This document shows positions 1-10,668 of a DNA stretch of 64,000 bases, piece after piece (position 1 is the first letter of the stretch; each line of letters begins with the position of its first letter). This DNA comes from Schistocerca nitens (lineage: Eukaryota; Arthropoda; Insecta; Orthoptera; Acrididae): contig NC_064619.1 in NCBI RefSeq assembly GCF_023898315.1, forward strand, positions 296,336,150-296,400,149, written 5' to 3'. The notes under the pieces are model-generated. The model ran no database searches. It had not been told where the DNA came from and saw only the letters and a program-made list of their open reading frames with translations. The position numbers and the translations under genes are program-made.

Positions 1-1115
1 CGGCGCTCCACGGCCAGCAGCCCACCCTCGCTTTCATCAACCTCATCCATCTCGCGCATTACTCCCTGGTTTGCTCTGCGTCGGGGACTCAAAAGCTGCC
101 CGAAGCGGGTGCAGCAAAATTAACTCTACCGAGTAGAGATCTTCCCGATGTCGTTACACGTACTTCGCAGGAATTAACGAAGACCGTGTATGAAGTATCT
201 AGAAGGAAAGTTTCAGCCTGCGACGAAATGATGCCTGGCATTTAACTAATGTTTACATATACGTGTGTCCCTGTACATTGCGTTATAGTAGCTCCGGAAT
301 CTGCCCGCCGTGGTACTGGTACGTGGAGTGGTATGGGAACAATTGGTAGAGGAGGAGAACATCGGAAAACTCAACCGCTGCATGGCAAAGGAAAAAAAAC
401 CTTTTTGCTAGCTTGCTTTCTGTTAGTATTGGATACAGGAGATAAATAACTTTTGGTAATACTATTAGATATTTGATCGATCTCACTCCTTTGCGATTGC
501 GGAATATACGATTGGTTCGGGAGGTGGTGTGCTAGTAACTAAGTGAAAATAATTTAAGAAAACTTTGTCAGCAGACATTGTACTTCACGCGAACAAAGGA
601 ACAGATAAGATAGTGGTGGGAGTCTTACACTGACAGCTTTGAGATTTGTCGTATTTTCCCGTTGCGTTACACTTTTGAATGCCAATACCTTTCACATACG
701 TTATCGCTGCTCCATACTTCCCTAACTGACCGAGTCGGAACAGTGCGCTAGTCTCCGTTTGCCCTTCGATCTGAAGTGGGAAAAAATAGTAATTTTATTG
801 ATGTCACCCTTTTCCAGGTCGAGTGGCGACACGGGATAACTGAAGTGACAGATTTCGTGTTTTCATAGGTGGAAGAGTTCCCGTGATTCCGTTTCATCTG
901 TTTTGGAGACGCCGTTGTGAAACCAGTTAGTTTCTTCGTCCGATTTAATGGAATATTAAGGTATGAGCTATGAGCTATCCGCTATACGTGCCCTTGACAT
1001 ATTCATGACTTTTATTGTCTGCCGAACTTGGTAGCATGTCATAGGCAGCTGTGATACAAAAACGCGTGAAAAACGAATACTATCGAACTACGCATAGTTA
1101 TTCGTCAGAATAAAC
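1..1115. other. Unassigned sequence at left edge
   Basis: I see no recognisable gene or repeat. The first ~130 bases are GC-richer than what follows. On the minus strand a short acidic open frame starts at an ATG near position 59 (MREMDEVDES...) and runs off the left edge; it could be the start of an exon but has no other support. The remaining short frames look like chance frames. Confidence 0.5.
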
Positions 1116-1127
1116 ATAGATCATACT

Positions 1128-1400
1128 TTTGAATACATTATGGGCACAGCAGTGATCAATGTCTTATAAATAATTACTATTAAAAACAGTCTTGATCACG
1201 ATTTATTTAACAAGGTGACCGGTTTCAACCACTACTGTGGTCATCTTCAGACCATTGAGTAGGAACCTCTTTCTGTTGAAGAACAGAAAGAACAGAAAGA
1301 GGTTCCTACTCAATGGTCTGAAGATGACCACAGTAGTGGTTGAAACCGGTCACCTTGTTAAATAAATCGTGATCAAGACTGTTTTTAATAGTAATTATTA
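1128..1400. repeat. Foldback (inverted-repeat) insertion with 12-bp target duplication
   Basis: Positions 1169-1277 and 1291-1399 are perfect inverted repeats of 109 bp separated by a 13-bp spacer. The whole insertion is flanked by the direct repeat ATAGATCATACT at 1116-1127 and 1401-1412, as expected for a target-site duplication. Each arm carries CTGAAGAT, a short stem-loop and GAAAC, a pattern also seen at the 3' end of the Penelope-like element at 61.8 kb. The most likely reading is two head-to-head copies of a retroelement 3' end. An assembly-generated palindrome is less likely because of the flanking duplication. No coding capacity is seen. Confidence 0.8.
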
Positions 1401-1421
1401 ATAGATCATACTGGTTAGCAA

Positions 1422-2370
1422 TGTCTGTTGTAGTCTTCAGTTCGAAGACTGGTTTGGTGCAGTTCTCACGCTTGTCTAGTCTATACAGGTGGCTTCATCT
1501 CCGAATAACTACTGTAACCTATAGTCATTTGAACATGCTTACTGTACCCATCTTTCGGTCTCCTTTTAAAATTCCCGCCCCCCCCCCCCTCACCCTCATC
1601 TCACTGTTCCCACAAATACTAAATTGATAGTTGGTTGACGCCTAGAATTTCCTATTGACAGTCCTTCTTTTAGTCAAGTTACGCCGCAGATTTCTTTTCT
1701 CTCCAATTTTGTTCAGCAACTCATTCCCATCTAATCCTTAGCATTTCTCTATAGCACCACATTTCAGAAGCTGCTATCATTTCGTATATGAACTGCTTGT
1801 CGTCGGTGTTTCACTTTTGTGCAGGGCTACACTCTAGCAAAATACCTTAAGAAATGACTTCTTAACTCTTACATTTCTCTTCTTTTCTTGCCATTGCCAG
1901 TCTACCTTTTATATCCTCCCTACCTTGGCAGTCATCAGTTATTTTACAGCTCAAATAGCAAAACTCATCTACTTTCAGTGTCTCGTTTCCTAATCTTAAG
2001 TCCCTGGGCATTGCCTCATTTAATCCAACTAAATTTCATTATCACTATTGGCTTTTGTTAATGCTTTATCATATGTCCTCCTTCCAAGAACTGCACATTC
2101 CATTCAGTTACTCTTGCAAGACATTTTCTGTCTCTAAGAGAATCACTATATCATCAACTAACTCCAAATTTATTATTTCTTTGTCTTAAACTTTAAGTCG
2201 TAGTCCAGATTCATATTTGGTTTCCTTTACTTGTTGCTCAGTGTACAGATTATTCAAGATGTGGATAGGCTACAACTTTCTCCCGATCCCTTCTCAATAA
2301 CTGCTTTCCTCTCATTTCCTTCGACTCTTACAAAAGCGGTTCGGTTTCTGTACAGGCAATATGTATGCTG
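1422..2370 (-). mobile_element. RTE-like LINE relic, 3' part
   Basis: On the minus strand this is a decayed non-LTR retrotransposon. The end near 1422 (reverse complement of gtagtcttcagttcgaagac) matches the terminus of the fragment at 41010-41235, whose last codons read ...NQSQD followed by a stop. The body resembles the endonuclease/reverse-transcriptase LINE often labelled 'craniofacial development protein 2-like' in insect annotations. No open frame survives beyond about 70 codons, and a poly-C tract interrupts it near 1580. The RTE assignment is by recognition, not alignment. Confidence 0.6.
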
Positions 2371-2667
2371 AGAAAAAACTGCAGCCCAATTTGCGTAGAC
2401 GTATTAATCTTCATTAAATGTGAGTAAAGCCAAGACTATTGGCAAAATATTTACTGTAGTCTAATATCGGAGACATGTGGGCAGTTCTGGTACGCAGATT
2501 TGTTCATAAGGAGATAAAAGATTTTGCTTGTAACCATTGAAGTCGGACCTTATCACAACCGAGCTGAGATGTACCAGTGACGCACAGACTTCTCGAAAAT
2601 AATCTCGGTAGTAGACTGACTGTCGTCCGGTTACACATCTTGCCAACTTGCCTTTCACCAACATTCA

Positions 2668-2899
2668 ACCGAGCGAGGTGGCGCAGTGGTTAGACACTGG
2701 ACTCGCATTCGGAAGGACGACGGTTCAATCCCGCGTCCGGCCATCCTGATTTAGGTTTTCCGTGATTTCCCTAAATCAGTCCAGGCAAATGCCGGGATGG
2801 TTCCTCTCAAAGGGCACGGCCGACTTCCTTCCCCATCCTTCCCTAATCCGATGAGACCGATGACCAAGCTGTCTGGTCTTCCCCAAACCAACCAACCAA
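2668..2899 (+). mobile_element. tRNA-derived SINE (type A) with target duplication
   Basis: The 5' part is tRNA-like. It has a box A region (TGGCGCAGTGGTTAGACACTGG spans 2679-2700) and a box B GGTTCAATCCC near 2722. The 3' part contains GACCGATGACCAAGCTGTCTGG and ends in a CCAA-repeat tail. The 11-bp sequence ACCAACATTCA occurs at 2657-2667 and again at 2899-2909, consistent with a target-site duplication. The tail resembles the 3' end of the I-clade LINE at 10072-16150. Confidence 0.85.
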
Positions 2900-2909
2900 C
2901 CAACATTCA

Positions 2910-4517
2910 GTGCCAAAATTTGTCTCTTGCCAACAGCTTTGTGTTAGCTCGGAACTAAAGTAGCTGGGATAAACCTTGCTTTTTCTCAGAATTTTTGTTT
3001 CCATTGGTATTGAGTATGACACACAGTTTGGAAATACTTCGTCCATGCGGAAATCCCGAAGCAAAGTCACATCACGGTGCGAATTTTGTATCAAACTGCA
3101 AACGACACGCAAGCGGGTGGCGATCTGTAAACAAATAAAAGTAGTTTGAAAAGTTATCATTTGTATTTTGATGAGAGAGTGGGGGAGGAGGGAGAAGATT
3201 GAGTCGGTTGATTGTGGCTGAAACTGTGTGACCTTGTAAATGAGAAAGCTCTGTTTTTAAGCATAGGTTCAAATTGCTTGGAAGCTTATAGCCTTTTGTC
3301 AGCGAACTCGTGTAGCTTATTTTAGTGTAAACGAATTTGAAGGTTCCTCATTTTTACAATACGCTCTTTCTCCATCCGACGTAGGCTGCCCAATGCAAGT
3401 GAAGAAAAAAAAAATTGAACAAATCGCGCGTAGCCCATCGATGTACAAGCTTTCAAATACTAAAAAAATTTTTTTTAGCAGCAAAACACATTTGCATCGC
3501 GACCTTATCGTCAACGGGGATGAGTCGTCTGCGTCTTAAATCATCTTTAAGTGGACCAAAAAAAAATGCAAATCAGGAGTGTATCCTGGGTACCTCCACA
3601 TAGAAGTGCATATTTTGAAGAGTTTAATTAAAGATGCGGACGGCGATATGTGGACGCGAATTATCGTGCAAGGAAAGAGCGCCGTTTGGTGTTGCCTTTG
3701 TTTCACATTCGTTGCAAGCATATCACTGTAACATTGACAGTTTACTGTTGGCACCTTCTGCATTTAATGCCACAAATTAGCCATGTCCCCCCCCCTCCCC
3801 GCGGCCCAAAAAAAAAGAGCTATTTGAACTGGAGATGCTGGGTGTTGCTGTTTGCTTTCCATATTTCTGGTCTGTGCGCTCCGATCAAATTGATGAACCC
3901 GTGTTCCATTTCCAGTGGTGATTCGTGTCAGAAACATTTCACCCCCATTAGCATGACTGTCCAGTAGCTGTTACATATCCTGACACGATTAAACTTATCC
4001 TCATTAATTTGTTTTGGGACCCATCCTGCACAGATTTCACGAAAGGGAAAAGTATTTTAATGATGATGATGCCGTAAACCATGACTTACGTGCATTTGGT
4101 TTGCCACTTCATCAACATTTACTCGTCCATCGTTCAAAATAAGGACGAAGACTTTCCAAGGTTTGCATCAATATTGCATGTGACAGGGCATCTTGTTTTT
4201 TTCTCATCCTTCACGCTTGTTCGGTTGCTTTTGTATTGTTAAAAACACTTCGGAGTCGTAAAACATAGCCTTGTATTGTGCCGTAAGGCTTTTGTGGGTT
4301 TCATGTCCTGGTACTCGTTTGGACCACAAAAACAGGTTACAGAACGCTGTTCTTCCATTTGTACAAACGGAGAGTGGCGTAGCCTTGTTTACTTCGCAAC
4401 AGTGCAAAGCGAACTGATGCGACAACGCTGAAACTTGCCACAAACGCAGAAATGGTGCCATCTAACAGCTGGCGAGCGCGCTATGCTGTGCAAACAACCC
4501 AAAGACAATTAGAGCGA

Positions 4518-4581
<64 letters not shown>

Positions 4582-5374
4582 TAACTTACATCTAGTTTCA
4601 AACAACGTAGGAGTTTAGCTTCAACTGACAGCGTCTGCCCTTCTAGCACCAACGTCGATAATCAGCATTTTTAAAAACAAATTTGATGTACACATGAAAT
4701 TTATCATGATTTTTAGAAAGTCCGTTGCGCCAATGCGTAGTCATTGTGACACACTTCTTTATTCCTTGAACAGCAGAAGTCTTGTGACTGACACGTTTTC
4801 CATTTCTCTGTTCAACTAACTTCACTATTTCCACATCTTGACCGTTCGAGGAATATCCTTATTTGCCTCTGTTGCAGTTGAGATGAACTTGTCAAAAAAT
4901 CCCCGTTGGAATGACATCTCTATTATTCATTATTTTCGTTTGACGTTTGGAAGGTGTTTACTTGGTTAACAGTCGGATTGTATTCCACTTCTTTTCCGAG
5001 TTTCAGGTAGACGGAATAATTTTTCATGCGATACTGATTGCCTGATTACTTAATCGCAGATCTTTTATTAGATCAAAAAAGGAATACATTCTACGGTGTG
5101 GAATGACATTAATTTTGTACACTACGGTGCTAAATGTTCTTCCCCAGCCTCCACCTAGATGACTCAACTCCAGGGAGTTTCCTTCGCGTCTTTAGTGATG
5201 AATAAACTCTCAACCAGAGCGTTTGAGATCTGTAGTGGAATGTGACGTTTCACAGACTAATTCCTGTGGCTCTCTGCCTTCAAGACATTGTTTGGAACGG
5301 GAAATCTGAAGGGTAATTGATCACTTGAAAAGAGTTGGTGCTAAGTCACAAGTTAACCTCAAGAAATGATCATA
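2910..5374. other. Unassigned intergenic DNA
   Basis: No gene or transposon is recognised apart from the CA microsatellite listed separately. Several short homopolymer runs (A and T tracts near 3405-3475, a C tract near 3787) are present. Open frames here are all short and show no family motifs. Confidence 0.5.
4521..4579. repeat. (CA)n microsatellite
   Basis: About 29 uninterrupted CA units are visible. Confidence 0.98.
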
Positions 5375-6583
5375 CACTCATGTTCAGAAAAAGTAAACAC
5401 CTTGAACGACTAGAGATAGGGCTTTCATATTAACAGGACATGTACGTTAGTATGTTCTGCTGAAATGTTTAGCTTTCGAACCATGTCGGCCGGCGGTTTC
5501 AAGATCAACGCGTATATCGCGGCGCATCGCCGCCTACCGTATAACGTACTTGTGGCTCTGCTTGTCGCTGTAAACCGAAGGTAATGGATCAGTGGTACTT
5601 GAGCAGATGTGCAGCATGCCTCACAGACGTAAGCGCGAACCGTATCGTCAAATCAGTTTGAAAGAGTGCGCACTATTGGCTTGAAAGAAAGCCATGCATC
5701 CATCAGGGAAATTGCTGCTCGTGTGGGACGAACTGTTCGGCAGTGCAACTACTCTGTGCAGAATGGTTTACGGAAGACCGTAGCACCCAGACCCCCCCCC
5801 CCCCCCCCCCCCGGAGAAGATCGACACCTAATCCCAATGGCATTGCAGCAACAAGCAAGAGGGCAATGGTGTATAGAATGTCACTGGGAATGGGAATATC
5901 AGATAGTGTTTTCGGACGAATCGAAGTTCTGTTCGTTTGAAAGTGATGGCCGCATTTTGGTTCGCCGCAGACATCACAGTGACTGCATTCGCACAAGACA
6001 TGTAGCGCCATCTCGAGGTCTTATGGTGTGGGGGCGCCGTTGGGTACAACCACAAATCACAGTTGGTGCGTGTCCAGGTCACTGTGACCATTGTGATCTG
6101 CGTGAGTGATGTCTTGTGACCTGTAACCATGCCTTTTCTGTACAATGCCCAAGAAACCATTTTTCAGCAAGACAATGCACCACCACGTTTTGTTGCACAA
6201 ATACGTGCCTTCTTGGTGTCCCATTAAGTTAGCCTTTTGCCCCGGGCGGCCAGATCACCAGATCTTCGCCAATCGAAAATGTGTGGGATATCGTGAAACG
6301 ATTGTTGCAGCGCTGTGACCCAATGCCAACCACCACAGATGAACTTTGGAACCAGGTGAATGCAGCATGGATGGCTGTACCACAGGACAACATTCTCATC
6401 CTATACGTGTCGATGCCATCACGCATATAACAAGTAATCAGAGCTTATGGCTGATCCTGTGCCTACTAGGCAAGAGGACACATGCTAATCATTTCTGCAG
6501 GGCATACTGATGTATATGTCCTGTGAATACGAACGTCCTATCTCCAGTCGTTGAACGTGCTTTGTTTTTTTTCTGAACAAGTG
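5375..6583 (+). mobile_element. Tc1-like DNA transposon, degenerate
   Basis: The ends are inverted repeats. The left end begins CACTCATGTTCAGAAAAA and the right end, reverse-complemented, begins CACTTGTTCAGAAAAAAA. Similarity continues inward for roughly 75 bp (shared parts include GAGATAGG and ACAGGACAT). TA dinucleotides lie outside both ends (5373-5374 and 6584-6585), as expected for the IS630-Tc1-mariner superfamily. The transposase gene inside is broken. Confidence 0.85.
5616..6429 (+). pseudogene. Tc1-like transposase pseudogene
   Basis: The likely start ATG is at 5616 (MPHRRKREPYRQIS), but this frame stops after about 22 codons. The second frame, from 5666, carries a helix-turn-helix-like segment (SIREIAARVGRTVRQ), then a ~19-base C tract that replaces part of the DNA-binding region. 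Next come the first catalytic aspartate context IVFSDESKF and the region LMVWG. The second catalytic region (FQQDNAPP) lies in another frame near 6160-6185, followed by a remnant of the SPDL motif. There are several frameshifts and stops, so no functional protein is expected. Intact family members are about 340 residues. Confidence 0.85.
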
Positions 6584-7099
6584 TATCTGAAAGATCAGTC
6601 AATTGAGTATGATTCATGTTTCTATTGGTGGGACGTCCACAACTGTTGTAGATATTATCCATGATTGATAACATCCGCTACAGTTTATTTTTCAAAAATG
6701 TAAAGCACAAGCAAGTTTCAGGACAACAGTCCCATCTTCAGGTGCAGGGAATGTCCATACGAGTCAGCTTACAGACGTTAATATAATGATTCTTTGGTAC
6801 ATGGCGTGTATGCAGAAAATACGTCTCACATATTCTTCGGCCGGACAGAAAATCTCTAGAAGTGCCGGGAAATGGTCCAAGTTCAAGGGTGTCACTAACT
6901 TGCTACGACTTCAGTGTATACACGCCCAGTTAGTGCAGTACCAACCACACCACAATGTGTGATTATTGAGAACTGATTGTTGAGAACTACTTAATACTTA
7001 AGTCAGCAACAGCTTTGCAATATTTGCACACATTTAAATACATGGAGTTACTGAAAACTGAATTGGTGTTGATCATTCATGAAGAGTCACTGTGAGATA
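6584..7099. other. Unassigned; contains a Penelope-type 3'-end motif
   Basis: Around 6700-6745 the minus strand reads CCTGAAGATGGGACTGTTGTCCTGAAACTTG when followed across the block: GAAGAT, a stem (GGGAC/GTCCT) and GAAAC. The same layout occurs in the foldback insertion at 1128-1400 and in the Penelope-like element at 61.8 kb. No coding frame is attached. The rest of the stretch is unassigned. Confidence 0.4.
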
Positions 7100-7935
7100 C
7101 AGCGTGACAGTTATTGAACTATATGAAATAAAATCGACGTAACTTCTGCACGGTTTGCGTTAGAACGTTCAAACTGCACGGTTGGCCGCGGGGCATGATA
7201 GGAATTAGTATTCACTGCATGGTTTGGTTTCGCGACGAAGCCCCCTTTCATTTGGATTGGTTTGTGAATAAGAAAATTGGCGCTTTTGTGGGACTGAGAA
7301 CCCGCGTTTCGGCGTGCAACGACTTGTGCAGAATGGTGACTGCGTGGTGTGCAATGTACAGTCACGGAATAATCGGTGCGATACTCCTTGATGGCGCGGT
7401 GACTACCGAACGGTACGTGAATGTTTTGGAAGATGATTTCATCCCCATTATCCAATGTGACCCTGATTTCGACAAGATATGGTTCATGCAAGACGGAGCT
7501 CGACCCCATCGAAGAAGGAGATTGATGTCCCGGAGGAGCACTTTGGGGACCGCATTTTGGCTCTGGGGTACCCAGAGCCACTGGCATGGGCCTCGATTGG
7601 CAGCCATATTCTCCGGATCTGAACACATGTGACTCCTTTGTGTGGGGCTATGTTAAAGACAAGGCGTACAGCAATAACCCCAAAACCATTGCTGAGCTGA
7701 AAACAGCCATTCAGGAGCTCATCGACAGCATTGATGTTCACACACTTCAGCGGATCATGCAGACTTTCGCCATTCGTCCGCGCCACATCATCGCCAATGT
7801 CAGGCACATCGAACAGGTCATAACCTAAATCCGATTCTCTGTAGCAATGTTCACATGCTGAATAAGGTGTGTACATGCCCTAGTTTGTAACTAATTTATG
7901 TTCTTACCCTACAAAGTTCAATAATTGTCACCCTG
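7100..7935 (+). mobile_element. mariner-like element, 5'-deleted
   Basis: The left end CAGCGTGACAGTTATTGAAC and the reverse complement of the right end, CAGGGTGACAATTATTGAAC, form terminal inverted repeats with two differences in about 20 bp. TA is present outside both ends (7098-7099 and 7936-7937). At 836 bp the element is shorter than a complete one (about 1.3 kb). The DNA-binding part of the transposase is absent, so an internal deletion is inferred. Confidence 0.85.
7195..7828 (+). pseudogene. mariner-like transposase pseudogene (catalytic half)
   Basis: The first frame (to about 7510) contains WFRDEAPFHLDWFVNK, corresponding to the usual 'SDEAHF' region, then GIIGAILLDGAVTTERY and the second catalytic region FMQDGARPH. 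After a frameshift, short stretches reading EEHFGDRILALGYP can be followed. After another frameshift, the frame from 7586 contains YSPDLNTCDSFVWGY and continues to the C terminus (TIAELKTAIQELIDSID). The first acidic residue survives as RDE. Loss of the N terminus and at least two frameshifts make it non-functional. Confidence 0.85.
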
Positions 7936-8012
7936 TATGGTAAAGACATAAGATTTATATTATCTTCCTTGTTATGTATATTTTGTAGTTTGTTCGTTCT
8001 AGTGTACAAAGT

Positions 8013-8013
<1 letters not shown>

Positions 8014-8079
<66 letters not shown>

Positions 8080-8083
8080 TAAT
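8014..8083. repeat. (TAA)n microsatellite
   Basis: About 20 TAA units followed by a few degenerate units. It abuts the 5' side of a truncated R4/Dong-like 3' end. Dong elements are known to insert in TAA repeats, so this is a plausible target site. Confidence 0.95.
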
Positions 8084-8329
8084 CATACCAATTATACTAT
8101 CAACTACAGGAGTCATACCACACAATATCCACCAGTACATCAATGCAATACAGCTACATCCAACCATATATATACAACTACAGAAATCCGTAATTATTGA
8201 TACATGTTAAATTACCCGAAAGTTCCTAAATGCAATATAACACATACCGTACAGTTAATAGGAAGTGACGCTTGATCAAGGTCCGCGTCACTTTCCATTC
8301 TTAACCAGACTTAACGTCTGAGAAAGAAA

Positions 8330-8330
<1 letters not shown>
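8084..8330 (+). mobile_element. 5'-truncated R4/Dong-like LINE 3' end (copy 1)
   Basis: This block is a direct repeat of 17968-18214, the 3' end of the larger R4-like element. Both contain the same coding tail and the same terminal sequence ending ...AACGTCTGAGAAA-GAAAG before (TAA)n. Differences are scattered substitutions of a few percent. It lies between two TAA microsatellites, which fits target-primed insertion into TAA repeats followed by 5' truncation. Confidence 0.85.

Positions 8331-8369
<39 letters not shown>
8331..8369. repeat. (AAT)n microsatellite
   Basis: Thirteen uninterrupted AAT units between two R4-like 3' ends. Confidence 0.95.
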
Positions 8370-8400
8370 CAGACATAACGTCTGAGACAGGGAAGAGAAA
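8370..8400 (+). mobile_element. Minimal R4/Dong-like 3' end (copy 2, ~30 bp)
   Basis: CAGACATAACGTCTGAGA followed by a purine-rich end matches the last ~30 bp of the element that ends at 18214. It is again flanked by TAA repeats on both sides. It looks like an extremely 5'-truncated insertion, though recombination between neighbouring copies could also leave it. Confidence 0.6.
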
Positions 8401-8524
8401 TAATAATAATAATAAACCGTGGAAGCCCGGGAAAAGAATAGGCCTCCGGTATGTTCTGGCAGTCGTAAAAGGCGGCGAAAAGAACAAACCACTAATAGGG
8501 CTAGCCCCCTTTTAGTGTGATTAG

Positions 8525-9007
8525 TTGGTTCAGGACAGAACTAATGAAGCCTCGGACAAGCGCTGTCATGGTCGGGGGGGACGCTTGAACTCTATGCCCG
8601 TCCACAATGGTAACGACACTGCTAGCCACACAGCAAATGATTTAAATCCAAATAGAGGTGTTTTGCAGGATATGCTTCCTGCAACCACTCTAGAAGGAAA
8701 ACAAAGGCAGAGGATGAGATGGTCAGATGAAGTTAACCGACACCTCATGTTCTGTTATTACCAAGCAACAAACTTAGGAACCAACACAACTGGATACAGA
8801 TCACAAGTATACACAACATTTATTACCAGATACCCAGGATTAAAATTTTTAACAGAACAAAAACTAGCTGATCAGATCCGTGTAATAATCAAAAATAACA
8901 GGATACCCCAGTCAGAAAACATCAAACAACAAGTACACCAAATACTGGAACAAAATAATGTGCAATCAGAAGAAGAAGAAGAAGAAGAAAATACAGTAAT
9001 GGACTGA
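8525..9007 (+). pseudogene. R4/Dong-like ORF, N-terminal DNA-binding segment
   Basis: Open frame of about 160 codons. The segment RMRWSDEVNRHLMFCYYQA and the following TTFITRYPGLKF resemble the Myb-like DNA-binding region at the N terminus of R2/R4-type LINE proteins. A run of glutamates (EEEEEEE) precedes the stop at 9005-9007. The frame starts without a clear ATG context; the first clean methionine after the 5' leader is uncertain. The following 260 bases to 9272 are out of frame, with stops. Confidence 0.65.
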
Positions 9008-9272
9008 AACATCCCAGAGCAAACAAACAAAGAACAACACGCATCAATTAAACAATAAGAGGAAAACGAAATCCTAAGACAGCCACCAGAACAAGCACAA
9101 ATAGAACACGAAGTGACACACATGCTAGATATAGAAGAAAAATTTCAGGTGACATATGTAGAATACAAAGACACAAATACAGACATTAGACCATTCTTGC
9201 ATAGACCGCCAAATAACAACAATAAAAACTATCAACACTATCATACACAACAAAATAAATAAAATTACAACT

Positions 9273-9668
9273 ATGGAAGAGTTACAACTACTGGTTTATA
9301 TAGGAGCACTCACTACATTAAATATGCACACTAGGCAGAGATCAGAACAAACCAACACACAGAAGAACCCCACAAAACCAGCATGGCAACACAGGCTACA
9401 GACCAGAATAGAAAAACTGAGAAAAGACATCGGACAGCTAACACAATTTATAAGAAATGAAATGTCAGACAAAAAACGTAAAAGGTTAGGTAAAATCTCA
9501 CAACAAGAAGCGATAGAGCAATTAGATGAAAAGAAGCAGAAATTACAAGCATTGGCCAAACGACATAACAGGCATGCACGGTGGATACAAGCAGAAACAG
9601 ATGCATACAAGATGATACCACAAATGCCTGAAGTGATAATTTTGCAACATGAAATACCAAGCAATTAA
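9273..9668 (+). pseudogene. R4/Dong-like ORF, basic coiled-coil segment
   Basis: Frame of 131 codons rich in K, R, Q and E, with KPAWQHRLQTRIEKLRKDI and the long helical stretch EAIEQLDEKKQKLQALAKR. This is typical of the linker ahead of the reverse transcriptase in R2/R4-type proteins. The frame overlaps the next block (9649) in a different frame, so there is a frameshift around 9650. Confidence 0.7.
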
Positions 9669-10071
9669 TTCTGTTCACAATTGGAAAGCCCCTGGAAAAG
9701 ATAAAATAGTAAATTTCTGGCTAAAGAAGTTCACCTCAACACATTCACATTTAACTAAATTATTTAACAGTTACGTTGCAGACCCATACACATTTCCTGA
9801 TACACTTACACATGGAATAACTTATCTGAAACCTAAAGATCAAGCAGACACAGCAAACCCAGCTAAATATCGCCCCATAACATGCCTACCAACAATATAC
9901 AAAATATTAACTCCAGTCATTACACGGAAATTGACACATACAACACGGAACAAAATTACAAATGAAGAACAAAAAGGCTGTTGCAAAGGAGCACGAGGAT
10001 GTAAAGAGCAACTGATAATAGATGCAGAGGTGACACATCAAGCTAAAACTAAACAAAGGTCGCTACACTAC
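9649..10071 (+). pseudogene. R4/Dong-like reverse transcriptase, first half
   Basis: Contains the fingers and early palm signatures NWKAPGKDKIVNFWLKK, GITYLKPKDQADTANPAKYRPI and TCLPTIYKILT, then the segment EEQKGCCKGARGCKEQLI that is characteristic of this LINE group. The frame is cut at 10071 by the I-clade LINE. It resumes at 16162 in the correct frame once the 11-bp target duplication is counted once. Confidence 0.85.
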
Positions 10072-10668
10072 CCCCCTGCGGGTTCGGGGGTTAGAATAGG
10101 CCCGCGGTATTCCTGCCTGTCGTAAGAGGCGATTAAAAGGAGTCTCAAATGTTTCGGTCTTAAGTGATGGTCCCCTCTCGGGTTTGACCTCCATCTTTCT
10201 AAATTATTCCGGAGAGCGAGTCAATTGGGGAAGGGTGCCTTACATGGTGCACTGTATCCGTCGTGCATTGAGACCTTTAGCAGGCTTTTTGGTCGTTGCA
10301 ATGGTGTCCCGCTCGTTTTCCATCTCTTGGGTGAGGATACGTCCCTGGGTGCGATTACCACGCTGCACTCAGCAGTGTTCCTTTTACCTTGGACATTTTT
10401 GCACCTAAGATCCAGCACGGTAGCCAGTCCGTTGTGGTGGGGCCGCCATGTACCCTCTTGGTTGTAGCCCCCTGACAACACAGGGATCGCTCTACCGATG
10501 CCTGCGCCGTAAACTCCCCACGTATGCCAAGGAGTAGATGCCCATCTACCTGGGGCTTTAGGACTCCCGGCAATGGCCATCCTGCCAGGTGGCTATTGCT
10601 GCGGCTGGGTGGCGCCCGTGGGGAGGGCCCTTGGTCGGAGTAGGTGGCATCAGGGCGGATGACCCGCA
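10072..10668 (+). promoter_or_regulatory. 5' leader of the I-clade LINE
   Basis: About 600 bp of non-coding leader. Positions 10094-10140 contain a motif (GAATAGGCC...CGGTAT...GTCGTAA.AGGCG...AAAAG) that also occurs at 8436-8482 in the leader of the R4-like element. CTGCGGG (10076-10082) can pair with CCCGCGG (10101-10107). A functional 5' RNA structure or internal promoter is inferred, not shown. Confidence 0.45.

Noticed and set aside
1169..1399. Canonical hammerhead ribozyme in the foldback arms
   Set aside because: CTGAAGA and GAAAC are present, but the stem between them is offset by one extra base and no matching stem I/III was found, so the standard fold is not supported.
10072..10140. 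HDV-like ribozyme at the LINE 5' end
   Set aside because: A 7-bp first stem is possible, but I could not find the complementary strands needed for the second stem of the HDV fold. Kept only as a shared-motif finding.
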